Of a stretch of DNA of 15,545 nucleotides, positions 6,159 through 13,052 are shown in pieces. Origin of the DNA: Methanobacteriota archaeon. GTDB lineage: Archaea > Methanobacteriota > Methanobacteria > Methanobacteriales > Methanobacteriaceae. The position numbers were made by a program, and so were the translations under genes. Each line of letters starts with the position of its first letter. Position 1 is the first letter of the stretch. The stretch lies in assembly GCA_023409695.1 (NCBI GenBank), contig JAEYQZ010000111.1, positions 1-15,545 on the forward strand, in the 5' to 3' direction. The notes below the pieces were generated by a model, which had not been told where the DNA came from, ran no database searches, and saw only the letters and a list, made by a program, of their open reading frames with translations.

Positions 6159-6890
6159 ATGAAAAGAATTACTGTATCTGTGAGCAAAGATGTTGATTTA
6201 TTTTTCAGAAAATTTGCATCTCAAAAGTTCAAATTTGAAAAAGGCTGGTACAGTGAAGCAATGGAAGATGCTATGAAACTGTGGATAAACCATGTAAAAT
6301 CTGAAAATAACGAATTATCAGAAAATAACCGTGAATCGTGGTTTAATCAGCAGGTTATACCTGCTGATTTATTGGATCAGATCAGGAATTTTAACAATTC
6401 AAAACTTATTGAAGCGGAACATAATGATCTTTCTAAAACACATGTAGCACATATCCAGGTCATGTCAAATGCCCGAAAAATAAAAGGTGTTTCTTCAATA
6501 TTTCATTTAGATTATATAGAAACAGTTAATAAGTTACTTGAGAAAGGCGTCAATGTGAAATTAATATTAACGGAACCTGTATTAAAGAAAACTATAGAAT
6601 TATATGGTTCAGAAAATTTAGGATATCTTAAAAAGTTAATTTCAGAAAATCAACTTGAAATATGGGAAATAAAAGAAGATATTAAGGTTGCATTAACAGT
6701 TACAGATAAAAATATGACACTTGGATTATTTGTAAATGGAATATACGACACTACTAAACTTTTATTGAGTAAGCATGAAGATGCGCTCCAGTGGGGAGAT
6801 AACTTATTTAACTACTACTTAAAAAGAGCCCAAAAAGTTGATTTAGACTATTTTGAGGAATTGAAGGAAATATTGTTTCCGGAATTATGA
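6159..6890 (+). CDS. Transcriptional regulator: RHH-like N-terminus with FilR1 domain
   Basis: A 243-residue protein. The C-terminal part (about 95-225) matches the FilR1/DUF1724 domain of methanogen regulators: YIETVNKLLEKGVNVKLILTEPVLKK, then LEIWEIKEDIKVALTVTDKNMTLGLFVNGIYDTTK, then DALQWGDNLFNYYLKRA. The usual partner is a winged helix-turn-helix at the N-terminus. Here residues 1-44 read instead like a ribbon-helix-helix: strand KRITVSVS, helix DVDLFFRKFASQKF, turn, helix YSEAMEDAMKLWI. RHH proteins bind DNA as dimers through that strand. The start ATG follows AAGGAG with 8 nt spacing. It is monocistronic with its own promoter. The ligand and targets are unknown; FilR1-domain proteins are known from control of methanogenesis genes and filament growth in Methanothrix (Methanosaeta) harundinacea. 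Confidence 0.82.
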   Translation: MKRITVSVSKDVDLFFRKFASQKFKFEKGWYSEAMEDAMKLWINHVKSENNELSENNRESWFNQQVIPADLLDQIRNFNNSKLIEAEHNDLSKTHVAHIQVMSNARKIKGVSSIFHLDYIETVNKLLEKGVNVKLILTEPVLKKTIELYGSENLGYLKKLISENQLEIWEIKEDIKVALTVTDKNMTLGLFVNGIYDTTKLLLSKHEDALQWGDNLFNYYLKRAQKVDLDYFEELKEILFPEL

Positions 6891-6932
6891 AATCTTTGAT
6901 TTTACAGGATGTCAAAAATAAATGTTTTTGAC
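6890..6932 (+). terminator. Two hairpins after the regulator gene
   Basis: AAATC-TTT-GATTT (6890-6902) begins at the stop codon and has the same core as the hairpins in the ilvC leader. It is followed by GTCAAAAA-TAAATG-TTTTTGAC (6911-6932), an 8-bp stem. The second stem ends in a T-rich arm and could terminate transcription. The rest up to 7093 has no gene; it holds a loose inverted repeat TTGTC...GACAA in 6976-7000. Confidence 0.45.
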
Positions 6933-7093
6933 AAAAACAAAGGGTTTGCAAGCTGTTAAAAACTCATAATTTTGTCTTCACCACAAGGACAATATTGTTT
7001 TAATTAACTTGCTATCAACTGGCGAGATTGTTACAGTTATTTGATTAGTATACCTTTTTATTGCTGAATTATTCACATTTTAATTAATAAAGT

Positions 7094-7112
7094 AAAAAAA
7101 TTTTATTTTAAA
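7094..7112 (-). terminator. T-run terminator after mmp12
   Basis: Read on the minus strand, the end of the gene (AAAATAAAA) is followed by a run of seven T, a typical archaeal termination signal. Confidence 0.5.
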
Positions 7113-8095
7113 ATAGGAATACCTAAAATATCTTTTTCACACTCAAAAACAGCTTTCGCGATTTGGGCACTTCCAACAGAACCTGATCTTTCTCCAATTC
7201 TAACAACAGGTGCAATATGCTCAACTTCTTTTTTAATGGCACCAAATATATCGATTGGTTCCTGCATAGATCCAGTAGAGCCAGTTAATATAATTCCGTC
7301 AATATTTTTTGCTATTCCTGCAAGTCCATAGATCTCCATCACGATTGTCATAATCATGGTATCTATAGCAAGTTTTGCTTTCTCATCGCCTTTTAAATAA
7401 TTTTTAATGATTTCATCCTTTACATGGCTTACTTTTCCATATACATCAGCTATTTTTACAGCTCCTGCACGTGAAAAACATTCATTAGCAGTTCTAACGC
7501 CATCATCGATATCTCGAATCATTTTAAGGTCAAGTGGGCCGTGAATAGTTCCCATGGCACCTATACATGCATCCATAGCTCCTCTAATTATCCCATCTTC
7601 AATCAACATTGTTACCGTATTAGAACTGATATCTGCTACTATCATATTTTTAAAACCTGTTTTCCGGAACGCGTTATAGCATATACTAACTTTTTCAGAG
7701 CTGGCATGATGAGAATAAGCGGCTTTAAAACGTTCATCAAGGCACGTGGTTTCATCGTGAATTCCAGGTATTACAACTGTTGGAATCCCTGAATTTTCGA
7801 TTTCATCGTAAACTGCTGTTCCGCCGCCTGTTACTTTTCCAGCGCCTTCCATTGATTTAATTCCTCTGTTTTTCACTTTTTCTATGGGGGTTACGGCTGT
7901 AAGAGCATCTCCCATAGCATAAGTTATTGCCATGAGGTCAATTGAGTTTAAATCAACTCTTTTTGAGAGTTCTTTTAATGCAGAGACTTTTCCAGCAGAT
8001 AAATCTTCCCGCAGGATTTTAAAATGAGTAGTTTCGTTATCAAGAATTGTAAAAGAGACGCCTGTAGTCCCATGATCCATTCCAACAAATACCAT
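7103..8095 (-). CDS. Methanogenesis marker protein 12 (ASKHA-fold)
   Basis: A 330-residue protein that I recognise as methanogenesis marker 12, present across methanogens and without a settled function. It has the ATPase signs of the acetate kinase/Hsp70/hexokinase superfamily: phosphate-1 motif FVGMDHGTTGVSFTILD near the N-terminus, phosphate-2 motif IVADISSNTVTMLIEDG in the middle and adenosine motif IDGIILTGSTGSM near the C-terminus. A longer frame begins at ATG 8113, but AAGGTGA lies just before the ATG at 8095, so the shorter start MVFVGMDHG is preferred. It follows ilvC by about 70 nt on the same strand, with a T-run between (8153-8158), so it may be partly co-transcribed. The tie to methanogenesis comes from phylogenetic distribution only. 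Confidence 0.9.
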   Translation of the reverse strand: MVFVGMDHGTTGVSFTILDNETTHFKILREDLSAGKVSALKELSKRVDLNSIDLMAITYAMGDALTAVTPIEKVKNRGIKSMEGAGKVTGGGTAVYDEIENSGIPTVVIPGIHDETTCLDERFKAAYSHHASSEKVSICYNAFRKTGFKNMIVADISSNTVTMLIEDGIIRGAMDACIGAMGTIHGPLDLKMIRDIDDGVRTANECFSRAGAVKIADVYGKVSHVKDEIIKNYLKGDEKAKLAIDTMIMTIVMEIYGLAGIAKNIDGIILTGSTGSMQEPIDIFGAIKKEVEHIAPVVRIGERSGSVGSAQIAKAVFECEKDILGIPILK

Positions 8096-8166
8096 GGATT
8101 CACCTTTATGCAATTATAAAATATCAAATAATTGGTTCTTAAATTTGAAAACAAAAAAGAAGGGGA

Positions 8167-9153
8167 TTATTTTTGTAATCCGCAAAGTTTCCTGAGTTTT
8201 GTACCTACTTTTTCAATTTGAAGGTCGTCTTCCATTGCCCTCATTCTCTTGAGCATAGGAGCTCCGGCCTGGTTTTCAAGGGCAAATTCCCTGGTAAATT
8301 TACCAGTCTGAATTTCTTTTAAAATCTCTTTCATAGCAGCCCTTGATTCATCGGTTATAACTCTGTCCCTTCTTGTAAGTCCTCCGTATTCTGCGGTGTT
8401 ACTTACATCGTGCCACATTCCAGCAAAACCTTGTTTGTATATAAGGTCAACTATGAGTTTTAATTCGTGGCATGTTTCAAAGTACGCAATTTCTGGCTGG
8501 TATCCAGCATCTACAAGTGTTTGGAAACCTGCTTTTATTAATTCAGTTGCTCCTCCACAGAGTACTGCCTGTTCACCGAATAAATCGGTTTCTGTTTCTT
8601 CTTTGAAAGTTGTTTCAAGTACTCCTGCTCTTGTAAGCCCGGATCCTTTGGCCATTGCAAGTGCAATTTCTTTTGCATTTCCGGTAGCGTCTTGTTCGAC
8701 TGCTACGAGTCCTGGAACTCCGAATCCTTCTTCGTATTCTCTCCTAACTGTTGCGCCAGGTGCTTTTGGAGCTACCATTGTAACGTTAACGTTTTTAGGT
8801 GCTTTTATATAATTATAGTGTATGTTGTATCCGTGTGAGAATGAAAGGGTGTTACCTTCTTCTAATCCTTCTGCAATTGCTGTTTCATAAACTGCTTCTT
8901 GAATTTCGTCAGGGATTAATATGTGAATTACGTCTGCTTTTAATGCTGCTTCTTCTATGGTTAATACAGTTAGACCATCAGCTTTTGCTTTTTCCCATGA
9001 TGCTCCACCTTTTCTAAGCCCGACAACAACATCTAATCCACTTTCAGACATGTTTAATGCTTGCGCCCTTCCCTGGCTACCATAACCTATAACTGCTATA
9101 GTTTTACCTTTTAAAACGTCTAAATCTACGTCTTTTTCGTAATGTATATTCAT
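8167..9153 (-). CDS. ilvC: Ketol-acid reductoisomerase (NADP+)
   Basis: A class I KARI of 328 residues, the short form. It isomerises and reduces 2-acetolactate or 2-aceto-2-hydroxybutyrate to the dihydroxy acid, the second common step of valine, leucine and isoleucine synthesis, with Mg2+ and NAD(P)H. The Rossmann motif GYGSQG is at 23-28, followed by GLRKGGASW (45-53), a loop that fits phosphate recognition. Active-site residues are visible: H107, K130, D190 and E194 (ETDLFGEQ), E226 and E230 (YFETCHELK), S251. ATG is preceded by GGAGG with 6 nt spacing. It has its own promoter and an unusual hairpin-rich leader, and it is separated from ilvN by the CadD-type gene. Confidence 0.97.
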   Translation of the reverse strand: MNIHYEKDVDLDVLKGKTIAVIGYGSQGRAQALNMSESGLDVVVGLRKGGASWEKAKADGLTVLTIEEAALKADVIHILIPDEIQEAVYETAIAEGLEEGNTLSFSHGYNIHYNYIKAPKNVNVTMVAPKAPGATVRREYEEGFGVPGLVAVEQDATGNAKEIALAMAKGSGLTRAGVLETTFKEETETDLFGEQAVLCGGATELIKAGFQTLVDAGYQPEIAYFETCHELKLIVDLIYKQGFAGMWHDVSNTAEYGGLTRRDRVITDESRAAMKEILKEIQTGKFTREFALENQAGAPMLKRMRAMEDDLQIEKVGTKLRKLCGLQK

Positions 9154-9266
9154 TTAGTGCCTCCAAAATCTTTGATTTTGAGGTCGGCAAACGCTTTGCG
9201 TTTGGGACATTGGAAATCCTTCAAAATCTTTGATTTTGGGGCAGAAAAAATCTTCGATTTTTTCAT
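9150..9266 (-). CDS. Possible 38-aa lysine-rich leader peptide overlapping ilvC
   Basis: On the minus strand an ATG at 9266 opens a frame of 38 codons that passes through four of the five leader hairpins and ends in TGA overlapping the ilvC start as ATGA. The peptide is basic (about 12 Lys or Arg) and repeats a K-x-K-I/A-F/L pattern: KSKIF (3-7... in phase), KSKIL, KRKAF, then KIKDF in a shifted register, because each hairpin contributes the same codons. The ilvC Shine-Dalgarno GGAGG lies inside its final codons (Gly-Gly). Its own ribosome binding site is weak (TTGGAAATC 8 nt or more upstream). It could be a coupling or attenuator ORF, or an accident of the repeats. It contains few branched-chain codons (three Ile, two Leu, no Val). 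Confidence 0.3.
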   Translation of the reverse strand: MKKSKIFSAPKSKILKDFQCPKRKAFADLKIKDFGGTK

Positions 9267-9307
9267 GCTTTGATTTCCAAATGTTCGAAAAATCTTTTAG
9301 ATTTTTC
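9164..9307 (-). repeat. Array of five perfect three-base-loop hairpins in the ilvC leader
   Basis: On the plus strand the units are CAAAATC-TTT-GATTTTG (9164-9180), CAAACGC-TTT-GCGTTTG (9188-9204), CAAAATC-TTT-GATTTTG (9222-9238), GAAAAAATC-TTC-GATTTTTTC (9244-9264) and GAAAAATCT-TTT-AGATTTTTC (9287-9307). All are perfect stems of 7-9 bp with three-base loops. An outer pair TTGGAAATC (9210-9218) and GATTTCCAA (9272-9280) encloses units three and four, so a multi-branched RNA fold is possible. Unit two keeps the stem while its bases differ, which suggests that the structure matters. The array fills the ilvC 5' leader and the last unit touches the Shine-Dalgarno. It could be a regulatory leader or a cluster of small palindromic repeats. 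An unused GGAGGT lies upstream at 9311-9316. Confidence 0.8.
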
Positions 9308-9389
9308 TCAACCTCCGATGACTTCAAATAAACAAAAATTTACCAGTAAAGGTAAAAAATTAATGCCACTACAATATTTGAACCGTGGA

Positions 9390-9397
9390 TTTATAAA
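9390..9397 (-). promoter_or_regulatory. Probable ilvC TATA box (TTTATAAA)
   Basis: On the minus strand, ATAAAATTTATAAATCC gives an A-rich BRE and a TATA box. Transcription would start near 9366-9369, leaving a 5' leader of about 215 nt, long for an archaeal mRNA. Confidence 0.5.
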
Positions 9398-9439
9398 TTT
9401 TATCATGGCATATTTTTGACTCTAAATTAAGCGCTGAAA

Positions 9440-10045
9440 TTAGAAGCTGCGTGCTAAAATGGTAATTCCAAGGAAAATTAAGACAAATGGCAAAATTATA
9501 TGGCCGTATTTTTTAATTTTATCTCCTAAAATACTGTTTTCCACCAAATTAAAGCTGATATAACACCACAATGCAATCATCACTAAAAATACTGATATTA
9601 CAACGAGCATCTGTTGAAGGCCTATACTTGCAAATAGGGGAACATAAACTCCAATATTATCCCCGCCGTTTGTAAATGAAACAAGTGCCACTAAAGATGA
9701 TTTTGAATTTCTAAATTTTGAAAAAAAGCCCTTATTTTCTTCATTTATATTATAATTTGCTGAAATGTCCTTGTTATCCTTTAAATCCTTTAAATTTTTG
9801 AGTCCAATAATTATTGGTAATATACCAAGCAGCCCGATCCAGTTAACTGGAATAACTAATTTTAAAAAGTAGCTTAATGCACTTATTGCAATTAAAGCCA
9901 TAACTCCAAGGTACTGGCCTAAAACAATCTGTCTGGCCGTAAATTCTTTATTTGAAAAGAATATCATTAAAACAAAGAGATCATCAAGATTAGTTGCTAT
10001 AAACATTGCAACGGCTGTAAAAATTAGAAAAATGAGTTCTATCAT
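9440..10045 (-). CDS. CadD-family transporter (cadmium resistance type)
   Basis: A membrane protein of about 201 residues of the CadD family (LysE superfamily). Hydrophobic segments number five to six, with the family pattern ATNLDDLFVLMIFFS near the N-terminus, IVLGQYLG after it, and SFTNGGDNIGVYVPLF in the second half; the two Asp-rich helix motifs (NLDD and GGDN) are the likely ion-binding sites. A hydrophilic loop (about 88-115) divides the protein into halves. The ATG at 10045 is preferred over GTG at 10051 because the family begins close to the first helix; neither has a clear ribosome binding site. It lies 39 nt after ilvN on the same strand, behind a C10 tract. Cadmium is the named substrate for Staphylococcus homologues only; the real substrate here is unknown. 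Confidence 0.85.
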   Translation of the reverse strand: MIELIFLIFTAVAMFIATNLDDLFVLMIFFSNKEFTARQIVLGQYLGVMALIAISALSYFLKLVIPVNWIGLLGILPIIIGLKNLKDLKDNKDISANYNINEENKGFFSKFRNSKSSLVALVSFTNGGDNIGVYVPLFASIGLQQMLVVISVFLVMIALWCYISFNLVENSILGDKIKKYGHIILPFVLIFLGITILARSF

Positions 10046-10066
10046 AATCACACGTTAAAATAAAAA

Positions 10067-10076
10067 GGGGGGGGGG
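10067..10076. repeat. G10 homopolymer tract between ilvN and the CadD gene
   Basis: Ten consecutive G (C10 on the coding strand) in an AT-rich genome, within the 39-nt gap between the ilvN stop and the downstream start. On the minus strand it is followed by TTTTTATTTT, so it might weaken or end transcription. Such tracts slip during replication and are also a common place for sequencing length errors. Confidence 0.8.
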
Positions 10077-10084
10077 AGGTGGTA

Positions 10085-10585
10085 CTAAATAGTTTTAATA
10101 CCTCTGGACATTGCGGTAGGCCCTGTTCTTGCGATTTCTTTAATTCCGAAACCTTTTACAAGGTCGATAAGAGCGTCAATTTTATCTGATGCCCCTGTCA
10201 TCTCTATGGTAAGAGTTTCAGGGCTCACATCAATTACACGCCCTCTAAAGATATTTACATATTGAACAACTTCGGCCCTTATTTTTTCTGTTGGTGAATG
10301 AACTTTAATCAGGCAAAGCTCTCTTTTAACAGTATTTTCAGGCTCCAGATCTCTTACTTTAATGACGTCTATAATTTTGTTCAACTGTTTTGTAATCTGT
10401 TCCAGGACTTTTCCATCGCCTTTTGCAATTATGGTCATTCGAGCAATTTCCTCTTGCTCTGAAGTTCCAACTGTGATACTTTCTATGTTAAATCCTCTTC
10501 TTGTAAAGAGTCCTGCAACTCTCTGGAGCACACCGGGCTTATGAAGTACAAGTGCGCTTATAATATGGGTTCTTTGATCGTCCAT
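10085..10585 (-). CDS. ilvN: Acetolactate synthase small (regulatory) subunit
   Basis: A 166-residue ACT-domain protein, the regulatory subunit of acetohydroxyacid synthase, which confers feedback inhibition by valine and stimulates the catalytic subunit. Residues 6-80 form the ACT domain (THIISALVLHKPGVLQRVAGLFTRRG, the GVL..RVA..F pattern with the effector-site residues), and 84-160 form the C-terminal domain (ELCLIKV...RGRVIDVSPETLTIEMTG). A longer frame begins at 10666 inside ilvB, but the ATG at 10585 has GGTGAT just upstream, fits the family N-terminus and starts one base after the ilvB stop codon. That 1-nt spacing indicates translational coupling and equal supply of both subunits. Archaeal small subunits share this form; the symbol ilvH is also used. 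Confidence 0.96.
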   Translation of the reverse strand: MDDQRTHIISALVLHKPGVLQRVAGLFTRRGFNIESITVGTSEQEEIARMTIIAKGDGKVLEQITKQLNKIIDVIKVRDLEPENTVKRELCLIKVHSPTEKIRAEVVQYVNIFRGRVIDVSPETLTIEMTGASDKIDALIDLVKGFGIKEIARTGPTAMSRGIKTI

Positions 10586-10586
10586 C

Positions 10587-12326
10587 TTAATCACCTGCCC
10601 TCTCTTTAGCTGTTTCACGATATGGTACATCTTCAGAGTTGTTAGACTCGGTTTTGTACTCCCCAACTATTTCAGTGAGGCCGCATCCTGGTGGTACCAT
10701 TGGGAGGATTTCATCTGGATCAATTGTAACGTCGATAAGTGTTGGTTCGCCGGAGTTTATTGCACTGGACAGTACCTCACGAAGTTCGCCAGGCCTTTCT
10801 ACACGGTCTGCAGCGACTCCAAATGCTTCTGCGAGTTTAACAAAGTCAGGAGACTCTCCTAAGTGGGTATGTGATAACCTTTTCTCGTAGAACAGATTTT
10901 GCCACTGGGCAACCATTCCTAAATATCTGTTATCTAAAACACAGATTACAACTGGAATATCATATTCTTTTACGGTTGCGAGTTCCTGTGATACCATTAA
11001 GAACCCGCCATCTCCACAGACAGCTACAACATCACTTTCAGGCATTGCAACTTTTGCACCTATTGCAGCAGGGAATCCGAATCCCATAGTTCCAAGCCCT
11101 CCAGATGATAGGAATGTTTTAGGTTTTCTGGATGTGAAGTAGTGAGCCATCCACATCTGGTTCTGCCCAACATCTGTTGTCACAATTGTATCATCGTCTA
11201 CAGCTTCTGCTATCTCTTTTATAACCTGCTGTGGTTTTAATGGTGTGTCATCAAATGACATTTTAGGCATGCATGTTTGTTTGAAGTTTTTAACACGATT
11301 TACCCATTCCATGCTTTTATTGCTCATTTTGTTTTGAGAAATAGCTCTTATGAGGTTTGATAAAATGATCTTTGCATCACCGACAATTGGAATGTCTACA
11401 TCTACATTTTTCCCTATTTCTGCAGGGTCAATGTCTATGTGGATTATTTTGGCATTTTTAGCAAATTCACTAATTTTTCCTGTGGTCCTGTCTGAGAACC
11501 TGCATCCAACAGCAATCAGACAATCGCATTTATCTACTGCAAAATTAGCAGGTAATCTGCCGTGCATTCCAAGCATTCCAAGGGAAAGGTCATGATCTTC
11601 AGGAAAAGATCCTTTACCAAGAAGTGAAGTTGTTACAGGAGCTCCAACTAATTCTGAAAGCTTTAAAAGCTCTTCAGATGAATTTGATATGATAACTCCA
11701 CCACCTGCAAGTATAACTGGTTTTTTGGCGCTTCCAATTAAGCTCGCTGCCCTCTTTATCTGTAAAGGGTGGCCTTTTCTTGTTGGTTTGTATCCGGGTA
11801 AAGTGATTTTGACATCATTTTCAAAATCTAATTCCTGTTCCTGGACATCTTTTGGTAGATCTAGAACTACTGGTCCAGGTCTTCCGGTCCCTGCTATATA
11901 AAATGCTGATTTAACCATTTCAGGAATTTCTTTTGAAGTTATAGGTTGGAAATTATGTTTAGTAATAGGCATTGTCATTCCAATCGTATCTACTTCCTGG
12001 AACGCGTCGTTACCAATGAGTCCTGTTGGAACCTGTCCTGCAATAGCGACGATGGGGGATGAGTCCATATAAGCGGTTGCTATCCCTGTCACGAGATTTG
12101 TTGCTCCAGGACCTGATGTTGCAATACAAACACCCACTTTTCCAGATGCCCTTGCATATCCATCTGCAGCGTGAGCTGCGCATTGTTCGTGTCTTACTAA
12201 AATGTGTCTTAGGTCAGAATCGTAGATCATATCGTATAGGGGAAGTAACTGCCCTCCCGGATATCCAAATACAACATCTACTCCCTGATTTTCCAGTGAT
12301 TTAAGTAGTGCTTCTCCGCCTCTCAT
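10587..12326 (-). CDS. ilvB: Acetolactate synthase large (catalytic) subunit
   Basis: A 579-residue ThDP enzyme that joins two pyruvates to 2-acetolactate, or pyruvate and 2-oxobutyrate to acetohydroxybutyrate, the entry step of branched-chain synthesis. Three domains are recognisable: PYR (1-165) with the catalytic E47 in RHEQCAAHAADGYAR, the central FAD-binding domain (about 185-330, with LLGKG and CRFSDR), and the PP domain (365-545) with the ThDP/Mg motif CGDGGF at 437-442 running to DNRYLG (465-470). The QWQ-LFY segment (474-480) belongs to the acetohydroxyacid synthase type rather than pyruvate oxidase. The start ATG follows AGGTG with 9 nt spacing. ilvN follows directly. A candidate TATA box on the minus strand (ATTAATATATC) lies at 12388-12398. 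Confidence 0.97.
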   Translation of the reverse strand: MRGGEALLKSLENQGVDVVFGYPGGQLLPLYDMIYDSDLRHILVRHEQCAAHAADGYARASGKVGVCIATSGPGATNLVTGIATAYMDSSPIVAIAGQVPTGLIGNDAFQEVDTIGMTMPITKHNFQPITSKEIPEMVKSAFYIAGTGRPGPVVLDLPKDVQEQELDFENDVKITLPGYKPTRKGHPLQIKRAASLIGSAKKPVILAGGGVIISNSSEELLKLSELVGAPVTTSLLGKGSFPEDHDLSLGMLGMHGRLPANFAVDKCDCLIAVGCRFSDRTTGKISEFAKNAKIIHIDIDPAEIGKNVDVDIPIVGDAKIILSNLIRAISQNKMSNKSMEWVNRVKNFKQTCMPKMSFDDTPLKPQQVIKEIAEAVDDDTIVTTDVGQNQMWMAHYFTSRKPKTFLSSGGLGTMGFGFPAAIGAKVAMPESDVVAVCGDGGFLMVSQELATVKEYDIPVVICVLDNRYLGMVAQWQNLFYEKRLSHTHLGESPDFVKLAEAFGVAADRVERPGELREVLSSAINSGEPTLIDVTIDPDEILPMVPPGCGLTEIVGEYKTESNNSEDVPYRETAKERAGD

Positions 12327-12686
12327 TATTAAACACCTGTAAAATTTATGTATATTATTGGCTAGTTTTCATATTTATTTATTCTGAGATATATTAATGT
12401 TCATATAATCTCTTGGGTTAGCTGAAATTATCATGATTCCAGCACACTTAATATTTAAAATTAAATTAATATTACATGGGATATTTTTACCCGATAAATT
12501 TTGATTCAAAAATAATATTTAGTGGCAGAATATATGCTATAAATTTATTTTTTATTATTAATTGGGCGTTTTTATGCATTTAATCAGGTAAATATCTCAT
12601 TTATAAGCTTTGATTGCTATAGAATTTCTTCAAAAGTTTGATATATAAAATAAATTAGATACCTGTCTTATCTGAAATTGTTGCTA
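12327..12686. other. Gene-free spacer upstream of ilvB
   Basis: About 360 bp of AT-rich DNA without a gene. It carries the probable ilvB promoter on the minus strand, with ATTAATATATC at 12388-12398 predicting a leader of about 40 nt, and the end of the receiver-gene transcript. No attenuator, T-box-like element or strong hairpin is visible, in contrast to the ilvC leader. Confidence 0.4.
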
Positions 12687-13052
12687 TCATTGATTACTAA
12701 GAACTGTTTCTATAGCACCGCGCAGTTCACTATCAACAAATGGTTTTACTAGATAGCCAAAAGGCCCTGTTATTTTTGCTCTTTTAAGTGTTTGGTTATC
12801 AGAATGCGCTGTAAGATATATTATTGGAATATCAAAATTTTCACGTATTCGTTCAGCAGTCTCTATCCCGTCAATTTCTCCTTTAAGTACAATATCCATC
12901 AACACCAGATCTGGTTGGGATTTTTCAACTTCTTCGATAGCTTTTTCTCCAGAAGATACGACAGCAAGCACGCCGTAACCAAGACGTTCCACTTTATCCT
13001 GTATATCCAGCGCCACGATGCTTTCATCTTCAACTATCAATATATTTACCAT
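12687..13052 (-). CDS. Stand-alone CheY-like response regulator receiver
   Basis: A single receiver domain of 121 residues with no output domain. The phosphorylation site is complete: acidic pair E8/D9 (IVEDE), phosphoacceptor D53 in LVLMDIVL, switch T81 in IIYLTAHSD, Y100 and K103 followed by P104 in GYLVKPF. It would accept phosphate from a histidine kinase and signal by protein contact. No kinase gene lies in the window, so its partner is elsewhere; methanogens of this group carry many PAS-type histidine kinases paired with such receivers. The start ATG has GAGGAG with 7 nt spacing. It is divergent from the second CPBP protease gene and is not clearly linked to ilvB 360 bp downstream. Confidence 0.93.
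   Translation of the reverse strand: MVNILIVEDESIVALDIQDKVERLGYGVLAVVSSGEKAIEEVEKSQPDLVLMDIVLKGEIDGIETAERIRENFDIPIIYLTAHSDNQTLKRAKITGPFGYLVKPFVDSELRGAIETVLSNQ

Noticed and set aside
8396..9017. Plus-strand open frames opposite ilvC
   Set aside because: Composition is Ser/Pro or Leu-rich low complexity typical of antisense frames, and ilvC is strongly conserved there.
9150..9266. Classical branched-chain attenuation leader peptide
   Set aside because: The peptide has no valine codon and only a few Ile and Leu codons, unlike ilv or leu attenuators.
9164..9307. ilvC hairpin array considered as a CRISPR or as a T-box/known riboswitch
   Set aside because: Units differ in sequence and length and abut each other without spacers. 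I see no conserved core of a known riboswitch class, and T-boxes are bacterial.
10586..10666. N-terminal extension of ilvN into ilvB
   Set aside because: The 27 extra codons overlap the ilvB end out of frame, have no ribosome binding site and are not in the family, while ATG 10585 has GGTGAT and abuts the ilvB stop.
10639..12304. Several plus-strand open frames opposite ilvB
   Set aside because: They are antisense to a fully conserved acetolactate synthase and have no ribosome binding sites or domains.
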